Source: Streptomyces nymphaeiformis (GTDB taxonomy: Bacteria > Actinomycetota > Actinomycetes > Streptomycetales > Streptomycetaceae). From it: a stretch of 64,000 bases of DNA. The stretch spans positions 248,001 to 312,000 of the forward strand of contig NZ_JACHJY010000003.1 of assembly GCF_014203895.1 (NCBI RefSeq). The letters are read 5' to 3'. Positions 24,869-34,036 of the stretch are shown one piece after another. Each line of letters begins with the position of its first letter. Position 1 is the stretch's first letter. Both the position numbers and the translations under genes were made by a program. Below the pieces are notes generated by a model. That model worked only from the letters and a program-made list of their open reading frames with translations. It ran no database searches and was not told where the DNA came from.

Positions 24869-25825
24869 TCAGGGGCCGTCCACCGTCAGGACGAGCTTGC
24901 CGGTGGTGCGGTCGGTCTCGCCGAGGCTGTGGGCCTTGGCGGCTTCGGCGAGGGGGAACACGGCCTCGACGTGAGGACGGAGGGCGCCGGAGGCCGCGAG
25001 GGCGGCGATGGCGTTCATGCCGGCGTGGTCGGCCTCGACGAGGAGGGTCTCCACGCGGACGCCCCGCGCCGCCGCCTTGGCCGGCTCGTCGGGGTCGGCG
25101 GGCGGCAGCAGGGAGACGAGCGTGCCGCCCGGGCGCAGGACGTCGAGGGAGCGGCTGCGGGTGTCGCCGGACATCGGGTCGAGGACCATGTCGACGTCCT
25201 GGACGGCCTCGGCGAAGTCGGTGGTGCGGTAGTCGATCACCTCGTCCGCGCCGAGGGAGCGGACGAACGCGTGCTTCGGGGCGCTCGCGGTGCCGATGAC
25301 GTACGCGCCGCGGGCCTTGGCGATCTGGACGGCGAGGTGGCCGACGCCGCCGGCGGCCGCGTGGATCAGGACCCGCTGCCCGGGGCCGACCTGGGCGGTG
25401 TCGACGATCGCCTGGTACGCGGTGAGGGCGGCGAGCGGCAGGGCGCCGGCCTGCACGTGGTCGATCTCGGCCGGCTTGTGGGCGAAGGCGCGGGCGGGGC
25501 CGGTCACGTACTCGGCGTGGGAGCCGACGCCGTACGGGTAGGGCAGCATCCCGAAGACCTCGTCGCCGGGCTTGAACACGGTCACGCCGTAGCCGACGGC
25601 CTCCACGACGCCGGAGACGTCCCAGCCGAGGACGAGGGGGAGGCGGTCGAGGAAGAGGGCGCCCGCGCGGTGCTTCCAGTCGGTCGGGTTGACGCCGGCC
25701 GCGCGGACGGCGACGAGGATCTGGCTGGGGCCGGGCACGGGCCGCGGGACCACGACCTCCCGGAGGACCTCGGCGGTGCCGTGGGTGTCCTGGCTGATGG
25801 CTCGCATGGTGGGGTGGTTCGTCAT
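24869..25825 (-). CDS. NADP-dependent quinone oxidoreductase-like (MDR) enzyme
   Basis: A 318-aa zinc-free medium-chain reductase: GroES-like domain (VRAAGVNPTDWKHRAG..., LGWDVSGVVEAVG) and Rossmann domain with VLIHAAAGGVGHLAVQIAKARGA, the quinone-oxidoreductase nucleotide motif. It probably reduces quinones or enones with NADPH. ATG 25825 is preceded by GAGTCT seven bases upstream without a Shine-Dalgarno; ATG 25807 is an alternative. Divergent from a GlxA-type regulator across an operator-like palindrome. Confidence 0.88.
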   Translation of the reverse strand: MTNHPTMRAISQDTHGTAEVLREVVVPRPVPGPSQILVAVRAAGVNPTDWKHRAGALFLDRLPLVLGWDVSGVVEAVGYGVTVFKPGDEVFGMLPYPYGVGSHAEYVTGPARAFAHKPAEIDHVQAGALPLAALTAYQAIVDTAQVGPGQRVLIHAAAGGVGHLAVQIAKARGAYVIGTASAPKHAFVRSLGADEVIDYRTTDFAEAVQDVDMVLDPMSGDTRSRSLDVLRPGGTLVSLLPPADPDEPAKAAARGVRVETLLVEADHAGMNAIAALAASGALRPHVEAVFPLAEAAKAHSLGETDRTTGKLVLTVDGP

Positions 25826-25860
25826 GCCGTCAAGACTCGCGGGCCGTCCCGCCCCGTACC

Positions 25861-25876
25861 ATGGCATGATTGCCAT
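25861..25876. promoter_or_regulatory. Palindrome in the oxidoreductase/GlxA divergent gap
   Basis: ATGGCA-TGAT-TGCCAT is a perfect inverted repeat in the 70-bp gap between the two divergent genes, well placed for binding by the AraC-type domain of the adjacent regulator. Confidence 0.5.
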
Positions 25877-25895
25877 CTTTCGAAGGGATCCTGCC

Positions 25896-26900
25896 ATGAG
25901 TTCTGCCACGGGCCCCGCTCTGGGCCCTGCCCCGGTCCCTGTCGCGGGTGATCGCCATCGTGTCGTCGTCCTCGCCATGGACGGGGTCTATCCCTTCGAA
26001 CTGGGCATCCCCAGCCGCGTGTTCGGCGCGGTGGACGACCGCTACGAGGTCCTCACCTGCTCGGTGGACGGCCGGCCCGTCCGTACCAACTCCGACTTCT
26101 CGGTGACCGTCGAGCACGGCCCCGAGGCGCTCCGTACGGCCGACACCGTCATCCTTCCGCCGTTCGACCTGTCCCTCCTCTCCCGCGAGCTCCCCGCCGG
26201 GGTCGCCGAGGCGCTGGCCTCCGTGCCGGCCGGGGCCCGCACCGTGTCCATCTGCACGGGCGCGTTCGTCCTCGCCGCCGCCGGGCTCCTGGACGGCCGC
26301 CCCGCCACCACGCACTGGGCGCTCGCCGCCGTCTTCCGCCAGTGGTTCCCGCAGGTGGCCCTGGACCCGGACGTGCTGTTCGTCGACGACGGCGACGTGC
26401 TGACCTCGGCGGGCGCCGCGTCCGGCGTGGACGTCTGCCTGCACCTCGTACGGAAGGACCACGGCGCCGCCGTCGCCAACCACGTGGCCCGCGCCTGTGT
26501 CGTGCCGCCCTGGCGGGACGGCGGGCAGGCCCAGTACATCGAGCAGCCCGTGCCGGAGACCACCGCGAACGACACCTCGGCGACCCGGCAGTGGGCGCTG
26601 GAGAACCTGCACGAGCCTCTCGCCCTCGGCGAGCTCGCCGCCCATGCCCGGATGAGCCTGCGGACCTTCGCCCGCCGGTTCAACGAGGAGGTGGGCATGA
26701 GCCCGGGCCGCTGGCTGATCCAGCAGCGGGTGGCCCGCGCCCGGCAGCTCCTCGAGTCCACGGACCTCGCCGTGGACGACATCGCGGGCCAGGTGGGCTT
26801 CGCGACCGGCACGTCGCTGCGCCAGCACCTCCACGCGGCGATCGGCGTCTCCCCGCTCGCGTACCGGCGCACCTTCCGGGGCGAGGCCGCCCTGTCATAG
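25896..26900 (+). CDS. GlxA family regulator (DJ-1/PfpI plus AraC HTH)
   Basis: A 334-aa regulator: DJ-1/PfpI-like domain (about 20-200; nucleophile-elbow cysteine in TVSICTGAFVLAAAGLLDG) and a C-terminal AraC DNA-binding domain (about 230-325; LGELAAHARMSLRTFARRFNEEVGMSPGRWLIQQRVARARQLLE). The DJ-1 part is usually a ligand sensor. ATG follows GAAGGGA. Divergent from a quinone oxidoreductase-like gene, its probable target through the palindrome at 25861-25876. Confidence 0.9.
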   Translation: MSSATGPALGPAPVPVAGDRHRVVVLAMDGVYPFELGIPSRVFGAVDDRYEVLTCSVDGRPVRTNSDFSVTVEHGPEALRTADTVILPPFDLSLLSRELPAGVAEALASVPAGARTVSICTGAFVLAAAGLLDGRPATTHWALAAVFRQWFPQVALDPDVLFVDDGDVLTSAGAASGVDVCLHLVRKDHGAAVANHVARACVVPPWRDGGQAQYIEQPVPETTANDTSATRQWALENLHEPLALGELAAHARMSLRTFARRFNEEVGMSPGRWLIQQRVARARQLLESTDLAVDDIAGQVGFATGTSLRQHLHAAIGVSPLAYRRTFRGEAALS

Positions 26901-26907
26901 GCCTGGT

Positions 26908-26913
26908 TAGGCT
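26908..26913 (+). promoter_or_regulatory. -10 box (TAGGCT), leaderless start of the LysR gene
   Basis: TAGGCT is followed by seven bases and GTG at 26921, only 8 bp after the preceding stop codon. Confidence 0.45.
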
Positions 26914-26920
26914 TCGCTCC

Positions 26921-27853
26921 GTGAGACATCACGATTCCGATGGCGCAGCAGTTCAGCCGGTGGCCGATCTGAACCTGCTGCGGACCTTCCTCGCCGTCCA
27001 CCGCTCCGGATCGTTCACCGCCGCCGCCGGGCTGCTCGGTCTGTCGCAGCCGACCGTGACCACCCAGATCCGCGCCCTCGAACGGCAGACGGGACGCGAA
27101 CTCTTCGAGCGGCTGCCGCGCGGCGTCGCCCCGACCGCCGTCGCCGACGAGCTCGCGGCCCGGGTGGCCGGGCCCCTCGACGCGCTGGCCGCCGTGTCCG
27201 GGCACGAGGCCGCACCGCACGAGCGGGCCGCCCCCGTGCACCTGGCGGGCCCCGCCGAACTGCTCTGCGCCCGCGTGCTGCCCGCCCTCGCCCCGCTGGC
27301 GGCCGAAGGCGTACGGCTCAGGGTCAGCCCGGGTCTGACCGAGCCGCTCCTCGACGAGCTGCGCGCGGGCCGGCACGACCTGGTGATCGCCACCTTCCGG
27401 CCGCGCGGGCGGGCGCTGACCGCCGTACCGCTCACCGACGAGGAGTTCGTCCTGGTCGCGGCCCCGGTCTGGGCCGACCGCGTCAAGGAGCGGCTGGCCC
27501 TGGAGGGACCGGCGGCGCTGCATCCCGTCCCCCTCGTCACGTACGCCGAGGACCTGCCGATAGCCCGCCGCTACTGGCGCCACGTGTTCGGGGCGCGCCT
27601 CTCCCGCCCCGCCGCCGTGACCGTGCCCGACCTGCGCGGGGTGCTCGCGGCGGTCGTCGCCGGAGCGGGCTTCAGCGTCCTGCCGCGCTACCTCTGCCAG
27701 GCCGAACTGGCCTCGGGCGCGCTCGTGTCCCTGCACGAACCGGAGGACCCGCCCATCAACACCGGCTACCTCGTCCAGCGCCCGGGCCGGCCCGGCAACC
27801 CCGACGTCACCCGCGTCAGGGACGTGCTCGTCGAGGCCGGGCGCACCTGGTGA
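26921..27853 (+). CDS. LysR family transcriptional regulator
   Basis: A 310-aa regulator with the LysR helix-turn-helix (LNLLRTFLAVHRSGSFTAAAGLLGLSQPTVTTQIRALERQTGRELFER) and a substrate-binding co-inducer domain (about 105-300). I place the start at GTG 26921 on the basis of the leaderless -10 box; GTG 26960 would give a minimal form. It follows the GlxA gene by 20 bp but appears to have its own promoter. Target unknown. Confidence 0.88.
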   Translation: MRHHDSDGAAVQPVADLNLLRTFLAVHRSGSFTAAAGLLGLSQPTVTTQIRALERQTGRELFERLPRGVAPTAVADELAARVAGPLDALAAVSGHEAAPHERAAPVHLAGPAELLCARVLPALAPLAAEGVRLRVSPGLTEPLLDELRAGRHDLVIATFRPRGRALTAVPLTDEEFVLVAAPVWADRVKERLALEGPAALHPVPLVTYAEDLPIARRYWRHVFGARLSRPAAVTVPDLRGVLAAVVAGAGFSVLPRYLCQAELASGALVSLHEPEDPPINTGYLVQRPGRPGNPDVTRVRDVLVEAGRTW

Positions 27854-27881
27854 CGCCGGGCGCTGCTGCTATAACCGGAGC

Positions 27882-28250
27882 ATGATCTACCACGTGGTGA
27901 CGCCCGCCGAATGGTCCGCCCGGCCGGAGGAGCCGTACGCCCCCGCCTCCCTCGCGGAGGACGGGTTCGTGCACTGCTCCCCCGACGAGCCGACCACGCT
28001 CGCCGTCGTCAACGCCTACTTCCGCGGCGTCACCGGGCCGCTCCTCGTCCTCCTCCTCGACGAGAGCCGGCTCACGGCGAGGACGGAGTGGGAGGCCGCC
28101 GCGCCCACCCCGCCGCCCGGTGTCTCCGAGGAGACCCTGTTCCCGCACGTCTTCGGCCCGATCGACCGCGCCGCCGTCGACGCCGTCCTGGAGGTCGCCC
28201 GGGACGCGGACGGCCTGGCCACGGGGCTGGCGAAGACCGGCCGACCGTGA
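27882..28250 (+). CDS. DUF952 domain protein
   Basis: A 122-aa protein matching DUF952 throughout (MIYHVVTPAEW...LAEDGFVHCSPDEPT...VLLLDESRL...FPHVFGPIDRAAV). The family fold resembles small ADP-ribosyltransferase-like or glutathione-related proteins, but no function is established. TATAAC stands six bases before the ATG. It is 28 bp after LysR and convergent with the response regulator. Confidence 0.85.
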   Translation: MIYHVVTPAEWSARPEEPYAPASLAEDGFVHCSPDEPTTLAVVNAYFRGVTGPLLVLLLDESRLTARTEWEAAAPTPPPGVSEETLFPHVFGPIDRAAVDAVLEVARDADGLATGLAKTGRP

Positions 28251-28260
28251 CCGAAGGGGG

Positions 28261-28908
28261 TCAGTCCTTGTTCAGATAGGCCAGGACCGCGAGGACCCGG
28301 CGGTTGTTGGTGCCGTCGTCGACGATGCCGAGCTTGCCGAACAGGGAGGTCGTGTACTTCCCGATGGCGCTCTCGCTGAGGAACAGGCGCTGGGCGATGA
28401 CCTGGTTCGACAGTCCTTCGGCCATGAGGCCGAGGACCGAGTGCTCGCGTTCGGTGAGCCGCTCCAGACGGCGGTTCGAGGACCCGCCGCCCAACAGCTT
28501 GGCGATGACGGCCGGGTCCATCGCGGTTCCGCCGGCCGCGACGCGTTCCAACGCGTCGACGAACTGGTCGGCGTCGAACACGCTGTCCTTGAGGAAGTAC
28601 CCGATCCCGCCGGAGCCGTCGGCCAACAGCTCACGGGCGTAGAGCTGCTCGACGTACTGGGAGAGGATCAGGACCGGCAGTCCCGGCAGTTCGGCGCGGG
28701 CCGCGACGGCCGCCCGCAGGCCTTCGTCCGTGTGCGTCGGCGGCATGCGGACGTCGACGACGGCGACGTCGGGCCGCCAGGTGCGCAGCGCCTGGAGCGT
28801 CTCCGGTCCGGTGGCCGCCGTCGCCACCACCTCGTGGCCGTACGCCTCGATGAGCCGGACCATTCCGTCGCGCAGCAGGTAGAGGTCTTCGGCTACGACG
28901 ATGCGCAC
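28261..28908 (-). CDS. LuxR (NarL)-type response regulator
   Basis: A 215-aa response regulator: receiver domain with phospho-acceptor D52 (VAVVDVRMPP), acidic pocket E7/D8 and K in FLKDSV, then the LuxR helix-turn-helix (LTEREHSVLGLMAEGLSNQVIAQRLFLSESAIGKYTTSLFGKLG). GTG start follows GGAGG and overlaps the end of the histidine kinase gene by 16 bp, so the pair is translationally linked. Stimulus and regulon unknown. Confidence 0.92.
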   Translation of the reverse strand: MRIVVAEDLYLLRDGMVRLIEAYGHEVVATAATGPETLQALRTWRPDVAVVDVRMPPTHTDEGLRAAVAARAELPGLPVLILSQYVEQLYARELLADGSGGIGYFLKDSVFDADQFVDALERVAAGGTAMDPAVIAKLLGGGSSNRRLERLTEREHSVLGLMAEGLSNQVIAQRLFLSESAIGKYTTSLFGKLGIVDDGTNNRRVLAVLAYLNKD

Positions 28909-30191
28909 GGCACCTCCAGGGTCGCGAGGGTGGGGCCGCCCACCGGGCTGGTGATCTCCAGGGTGCCGTCGAAGGCGGCGAGACGGCGGCGCAGCCCGGC
29001 GAGGCCGCCGCCGTCGCGGACGAGGGCCCCGCCGCGGCCGTCGTCCGCGACCTCGACGGCGACGCTTCCCGCGCCCGTGGCGCCCTCGGTGAGGGAGATC
29101 CGGACCCGGGTCGCCCCGGCGTGCTTGACCGCGTTGCTCAGGAGTTCGGCGACGGCGAAGTACAGGGCCGACTCGACCGGAGGGTCCGGTCGGTGGCGGA
29201 GGTCCGCGCGGACGGCGACGTCGAGCGGGCTGTCCAGGGCGAGGGCGCGGACGGCGTCGACGAGTCCCCGGTCGCTCAGGACGGGCGGGTTGATGCCCCT
29301 GACCAGTTCCCGGAGTTCGGTCAGGGACGCGGTGGCGCCCGCCCGCGCCTCCCGCATGAGCGCCTTCGCCCGGTCGGGGTCGGTCTCCATCAGCTTCTCC
29401 GCCGTCGCCAGGGAGAGCCCGAGGCCGACGAGCCTGGCCTGTGCACCGTCGTGCAGGTCGCGCTCGATCCGGCGGATCTCGGCGGCCTGGGCGATCGTCG
29501 CCTCGGCGCGCTGTGCGGTGAGTTGCTCCACGCGCTCCGCCAGGGCCATGGCCGCCGAGGGACGCAGGAAGCGTACGCCGACCGGCTCGATCGTCCGCCA
29601 GGCGTACGGGGAGACGGCGACGGCCGTCGCCAGCCCGAGCGCTCCGACGAGGCGGCCGGGAGTCCCCGACGGGCCGGACCCGAATCCGGGTCCGAACCCG
29701 CCCGCGAACCCGAGGACGGCCGCGGCCACCCCGGCCGGTGGCAGGAGTGCGACCAGGCCCGCGGTGAGCGGCAGGATCGCCGTGAACCTCAGGTCGCGCA
29801 GGTTCGCGGGGTCGTTCCACCGGATGCGCCACCGCTGGTCCATGAGGGCGTCGCGGCGGGTGCTTTCGTAGCCGAAACCGTTCCACCAGTAGCCCGTGGA
29901 CAGCCGCGTGACCGGCGGGGCCTCCCGGTAGCCGGCGGGAACGACGGTGCCCGTCCACCGGGCGACGAGGGCGCGGACGGCCCGGCAGACCGGCCGGGAC
30001 AGGGCCAGTGTGCCCGCGCAGACCAGGACGGCCGGCGCGACCCACGACCACGGGTTGCCCGGTCCCCACCGGATGCCCAGCGCCACGGCGGCCGCCCACA
30101 CGGCCGGGACGAGCATGCCGACTCCCGCCACGGCGCACGCCCGTAAGAACCCCACGCCGACGCTCACCGCCCACCTGCCCAGCTGTCTCAT
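28893..30191 (-). CDS. Sensor histidine kinase, HisKA_3 type
   Basis: A 432-aa membrane kinase: two N-terminal hydrophobic hairpins (about 10-70), a soluble sensor-like stretch, a second hydrophobic pair (135-195), then the dimerisation domain with phospho-accepting H247 (ERDLHDGAQARLVGLGLSL) and a HATPase_c domain with N-box (ELLSNAVKHA) and G-boxes (VADDGRGG). The lack of a large outside loop suggests sensing in or near the membrane. ATG follows GGCGGAGG. Partner of the LuxR-type regulator immediately downstream. Confidence 0.9.
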   Translation of the reverse strand: MRQLGRWAVSVGVGFLRACAVAGVGMLVPAVWAAAVALGIRWGPGNPWSWVAPAVLVCAGTLALSRPVCRAVRALVARWTGTVVPAGYREAPPVTRLSTGYWWNGFGYESTRRDALMDQRWRIRWNDPANLRDLRFTAILPLTAGLVALLPPAGVAAAVLGFAGGFGPGFGSGPSGTPGRLVGALGLATAVAVSPYAWRTIEPVGVRFLRPSAAMALAERVEQLTAQRAEATIAQAAEIRRIERDLHDGAQARLVGLGLSLATAEKLMETDPDRAKALMREARAGATASLTELRELVRGINPPVLSDRGLVDAVRALALDSPLDVAVRADLRHRPDPPVESALYFAVAELLSNAVKHAGATRVRISLTEGATGAGSVAVEVADDGRGGALVRDGGGLAGLRRRLAAFDGTLEITSPVGGPTLATLEVPCASS

Positions 30192-30354
30192 GCCTCCGCC
30201 TTCGCCTTCCGTTCAGGGCATCCGCTCCGTGCGTCCACTGTGCACCGGAGGCTGCCCCTCTCTCCCCCGGTCGGCCGAGGAGTGGGTCTGGCCCCACCCC
30301 CTCGTGCGCCCAGACGGATACCGGCCCCGCCGGACGCCCGGCAGGGTCGGTGAC

Positions 30355-30819
30355 ATGGAAACCGACCTGAACCCGAGCACCCCGTCCACGGCCGCCCCGC
30401 TCGACCGTGCCCCCACCCGACGAGCCTTCGCCACGGCGAGGACGAGCGTCAAGATCTACGGCGCACTCGGCGCCCTCTCCCTCCTCACCGTCGTCGCGGT
30501 GGCGGCCGGCGGCCATCCCGTGAACACGTTCATGTGGGTACGGGCCGTCCTGCTGCCCGTGGTCGCCGTGGCGGTCCACCGCCTGGTCGTCTCCGCCTCC
30601 CGGGGATCCCGGCGGGCCTTCGAGCGGGTGCGGACCCTCGCCGGTGTCCTGCCGGTCGCGATCATCGGCGTCGACCTGATCCCGGGCGTGTGCCCGCCGT
30701 GGTACGCCGTGATGCAGACCGTCTGCGTGCTGCCCGTCATCCGCCTCGCGTTCCTCACCCGCGGCTCCGCCCTGCGTGCCGCCTTCCCCCGGGTGAAGCC
30801 GTCCCCGTCGCGCCGATGA
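30355..30819 (+). CDS. Small integral membrane protein, unknown
   Basis: A 154-aa protein with about four membrane segments (GALGALSLLTVVAVAAGG, WVRAVLLPVVAVAVHRLV, VLPVAIIGVDLIPGV, AVMQTVCVLPVIRLAFL) and basic termini. The pattern recurs as an unnamed Streptomyces family; function unknown. Divergent from the histidine kinase gene with a 163-bp gap, so it may be a target of that two-component system. Confidence 0.7.
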   Translation: METDLNPSTPSTAAPLDRAPTRRAFATARTSVKIYGALGALSLLTVVAVAAGGHPVNTFMWVRAVLLPVVAVAVHRLVVSASRGSRRAFERVRTLAGVLPVAIIGVDLIPGVCPPWYAVMQTVCVLPVIRLAFLTRGSALRAAFPRVKPSPSRR

Positions 30820-30978
30820 CCGCGCAAAGCACCTGGCCACCCGCTTGGGTCACGTCGGCGCCGCCGCCGTGTGCGGTTCCTTCCACTCTCGGTTAGACCT
30901 GGTTCACAGGGTGTCGGCCGGCCCGCCGGAAGCCACTCGTCCGGCGTCACTGGCCGCCCATCTCCCGGGAGGAAGCAG

Positions 30979-32448
30979 ATGATCACCCGTCGCAGCATGC
31001 TCGGCGGCGCTCTCGCCGCCGCAGGCCTGCCGCTCCTCGCCCCCGGCATACTCGCCGGGGGCGAGGCGCACGCGGCGGAGGCCCTGCCGCCGGCCGGCCC
31101 GCGCCGTGCGAAGGACCCCGTGCCGCCCGCGTTCACCACGGCCATGCCGGTCCCGACCGTGCTGCGCCCGCTCTCCTCCACGGGTGCCGTGGACTGCTAC
31201 GAGCTCACGATCCGCAGGTCCACCGCCGAGATCCTCCCCGGCATCGCCACCGACGTCCTGACCTACGGCGGGCACTTCCCCGGCCCCGTCATCCACGCCC
31301 GCTCCGGGCGCCGTGTCCTCGTCCGCCAGCACAACGACCTGGGCATGCCCGTCACCGTCCACCTGCACGGCGGGAACGTCCCGTCCGCCTCCGACGGCAA
31401 CCCGATGGACGTCTTCGCGCCCGGGACCGCGCGGACGTACGTGTACGCCAACCGGCAGCCGCACGCCTCGCTCTGGTTCCACGACCACGCCCACCACATG
31501 GAGGCCGAGCACGTCTACCGCGGGCTGTCCGGCACCTATCTGCTCACGGACGACCTCGAACAGAGCCTGCCCCTGCCCAAGGGCCGGTACGACGTGCCCA
31601 TCACGCTCCGCGACGCCCGCTTCGACGAGCGGGGGCAGCTGGCGTACACGATGAGCGACCGGAACCGCACCACCGTCCTCGCGAACGGCAGGCCGACCCC
31701 GTACTTCGAGGTCGCGGCCCGCAAGTACCGCTTCCGTCTGCTCAACGGCTCCAACCTGCGCCTCTTCGCGCTGAGTCTGTCCGACGGCAGTCCGCTCACC
31801 CAGATCGCCTCGGACGGCGGGCTGCTCGAACGCCCCGTCGCCGTGCCCGTCCTCACGCTCTCGCCCGGCGAACGCGCCGACGTGGTCGTCGACTTCTCCC
31901 GCCACACCGTCGGCACCCGCCTCGTCCTCACGAACACCGGCCCCGGCCGGCCCGAGCAGGTCGGCAAGGTGCTGGCGTTCGACGTCGTGCGCACCGCCGA
32001 CGACCCCAGCAGCGTCCCCGAGGTGCTGCGCACCCTGCGGCCGGCCGCCGCGCTGCCCAAGGCCGCCGTGACCCGCGACATCGAGCTCAGCATGGACGAG
32101 GACGGGCGCCCCGATCCCCGGGGGTTCATCAACGGGCGGATGTACGACCCCGATCGCGTCGACACCACCGTGGCCTTCGGGTCGTCCGAGGTCTGGAACG
32201 TGACCAACTCCAACAAGCGCGCCCCGCACAACTTCCATCTGCACCTGGTGCAGTTCCGCGTCCTCGAACGCGGCGGGCGGCCCGCGGGCCCGACGGAGAC
32301 GGGCCTGAAGGACACGGTCCGGGTGATGCCGGGCGAGACGGTGAAGCTCCACGTGACGTTCGACGGGTACCGGGGCGACTACGTGTACCACTGCCACATG
32401 CTCGACCACTCCGCCATGGGCATGATGGCCACCTTCCGCGTCCGGTGA
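30979..32448 (+). CDS. Multicopper oxidase, Tat-exported
   Basis: A 489-aa secreted oxidase with twin-arginine signal (RRSMLGGALAAAGLPLLAPG). Copper ligands: HLH (128-130), HDH (168-170), HNFHLH in the third domain and HCHMLDHSAMGM (471-482), giving the type 1 and trinuclear sites; the type 1 axial ligand is probably a Met. It resembles CotA/bilirubin-oxidase or phenoxazinone-synthase-like enzymes, which oxidise phenols with O2. ATG follows GGGAGGAAG. Flanked by a strong terminator, so likely monocistronic. Confidence 0.92.
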   Translation: MITRRSMLGGALAAAGLPLLAPGILAGGEAHAAEALPPAGPRRAKDPVPPAFTTAMPVPTVLRPLSSTGAVDCYELTIRRSTAEILPGIATDVLTYGGHFPGPVIHARSGRRVLVRQHNDLGMPVTVHLHGGNVPSASDGNPMDVFAPGTARTYVYANRQPHASLWFHDHAHHMEAEHVYRGLSGTYLLTDDLEQSLPLPKGRYDVPITLRDARFDERGQLAYTMSDRNRTTVLANGRPTPYFEVAARKYRFRLLNGSNLRLFALSLSDGSPLTQIASDGGLLERPVAVPVLTLSPGERADVVVDFSRHTVGTRLVLTNTGPGRPEQVGKVLAFDVVRTADDPSSVPEVLRTLRPAAALPKAAVTRDIELSMDEDGRPDPRGFINGRMYDPDRVDTTVAFGSSEVWNVTNSNKRAPHNFHLHLVQFRVLERGGRPAGPTETGLKDTVRVMPGETVKLHVTFDGYRGDYVYHCHMLDHSAMGMMATFRVR

Positions 32449-32451
32449 CCC

Positions 32452-32496
32452 CTCCCCGCGCCGTCGGCCCCGGCCGGTGGCCGACGGCGCGGGGAG
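32452..32496. terminator. Strong hairpin terminator after multicopper oxidase
   Basis: CTCCCCGCGCCGTCGGCC pairs perfectly over 18 bp with GGCCGACGGCGCGGGGAG around a nine-base loop, starting four bases past the stop. Confidence 0.8.
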
Positions 32497-32590
32497 CGGG
32501 TCGTGCGTCATGGCTCGCGGCCCCAGGGCGGCGGGGGGAGACTGAAGGGGTAGCACGGCCGGCAGCCAGGGGTGCCCTGAAGGAGTGGCC

Positions 32591-33982
32591 ATGGGCGGCA
32601 CGGCGGTGGAGGCCTTGCGCGGGGTGATGCGCGGCGAGGTCATCGGCCCTGAGGACGCGGGGTACGACGAGGCCCGGCAGATCTACAACGCGATGATCGA
32701 CCGGCGGCCGGCCGTCATCGCCCGGTGCGCGGACACCACGGACGTCCGGGCGGCGGTGCGGTACGCCCGGGAGACCGGCATGGACCTGGCGGTCCGCGGC
32801 GGTGGGCACAGCGGGGGCGGCCTGTGCCTGGTCGACGGCTCGCTGATGATCGACCTGTCCGGCATCCGCTGGGTGCGGGTGGACCCCGCGACGCGGACCG
32901 CCCTGGTCGGCGGCGGCAGCCAGCTCGGGGACCTGGACCACGAGGCGCACGGCTTCGGGCTCGCGACGCCCGCCGGCATCATGTCGACGACCGGCGTCGG
33001 CGGGCTGACGCTGGGCGGCGGACACGGGCACCTCACCCGGGCGTACGGGCTGACCGTCGACAACCTGCTCGCGGTGGACGTGGTCCTCGCGGACGGCAGG
33101 GTCGTCACCGCGTCGGCGGACGAACACCCCGATCTCTTCTGGGCGTTGCGCGGTGGCGGCGGCAACTTCGGCGTGGCGACGTCCTTCAGGTACGCCCTGC
33201 ACCCGGTGGTCGACGTCGGGCTCGGCGTCACCCTGTGGGAGCCGGAGCACATCGGGGCGGTGCTGCGCTGGTACCGGGAGTTCCTGCCGGCGGCGCCCGA
33301 CGAGCTGAACGGCTTCTTCGCCACGCTGACGGTCGCTCCCGGACCGCCCTTCCCCGAGGAGATCCACCACAAGAAGATGTGCGGCGTGGTCTGGTGCAGC
33401 ACGGGGCCGACGGACGAGGAGAGCCTCGCGAGGACCTTCGCCGCGGTGGCCGATCCGGCCCCGCCGGCCTTCCACTTCGCGACGCCGATCCCGTACCCGG
33501 CCCTCCAGACGATGTTCGACGACCTGATCCCGAAGGGCCTGCAGTGGTACTGGCGCGGCGACTTCTTCGACGCCATCCCGGAGGAGGCGATCGACGTCCA
33601 CCGCACCTTCCTGGAGAACATCCCGACCGAGCTGTCGACGATGCACCTCTACCCCGTCGACGGCGCGGCCCACCGGGTGGGAGCCATGGACACGGCCTGG
33701 GCCTACCGGGACGCGGTCTGGTCCGGCGTGATCGGCGCCATCAGCACCGAACCGTCCGACGCGGAGGCGCTCCGCACCTGGGCGGTGGACTACTGGGAGG
33801 CCCTGCACCCCACGTCGATGGGCGGCGCGTACGTCAACTTCCTCGGCGCGGACGAGAGCCGGGACCGGGTCCGGGCGACGTACCGGGGACACTACGGCCG
33901 ACTGGCCGAGGTGAAGAAGACGTACGACCCCGACAACGTCTTCCACCACAACCAGAACATCGCCCCGGACGCGGAGGTCTAG
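32591..33982 (+). CDS. FAD-linked oxidase, BBE/VAO family
   Basis: A 463-aa flavoenzyme: FAD_binding_4 domain (about 40-205), with RGGGHSGGG carrying the histidine that typically binds FAD covalently, TGVGGLTLGGGHGHL, and a C-terminal BBE segment ending in KKTYDPDNVFHHNQNI. Such enzymes oxidise sugars, phenols or secondary metabolites with O2. ATG 32591 follows AAGGAG. The substrate is unknown; no biosynthetic cluster surrounds it. Confidence 0.9.
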   Translation: MGGTAVEALRGVMRGEVIGPEDAGYDEARQIYNAMIDRRPAVIARCADTTDVRAAVRYARETGMDLAVRGGGHSGGGLCLVDGSLMIDLSGIRWVRVDPATRTALVGGGSQLGDLDHEAHGFGLATPAGIMSTTGVGGLTLGGGHGHLTRAYGLTVDNLLAVDVVLADGRVVTASADEHPDLFWALRGGGGNFGVATSFRYALHPVVDVGLGVTLWEPEHIGAVLRWYREFLPAAPDELNGFFATLTVAPGPPFPEEIHHKKMCGVVWCSTGPTDEESLARTFAAVADPAPPAFHFATPIPYPALQTMFDDLIPKGLQWYWRGDFFDAIPEEAIDVHRTFLENIPTELSTMHLYPVDGAAHRVGAMDTAWAYRDAVWSGVIGAISTEPSDAEALRTWAVDYWEALHPTSMGGAYVNFLGADESRDRVRATYRGHYGRLAEVKKTYDPDNVFHHNQNIAPDAEV

Positions 33983-33992
33983 CGCGGACCGC

Positions 33993-34033
33993 CGGCACTC
34001 CGGGGAGGCCCTTCAGGGTTCCCCGGAGTGCCG
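33993..34033. terminator. Hairpin between convergent genes
   Basis: CGGCACTCCGGGGA pairs perfectly over 14 bp with TCCCCGGAGTGCCG around a 13-base loop, between the stops at 33982 and 34037. Confidence 0.75.
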
Positions 34034-34036
34034 TCC

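Noticed and set aside
28261..30840. Single 859-codon minus-strand frame covering response regulator and kinase regions
   Set aside because: Only its last 216 codons are a protein (the response regulator from GTG 28908); the rest is a shadow of the histidine kinase in another frame.
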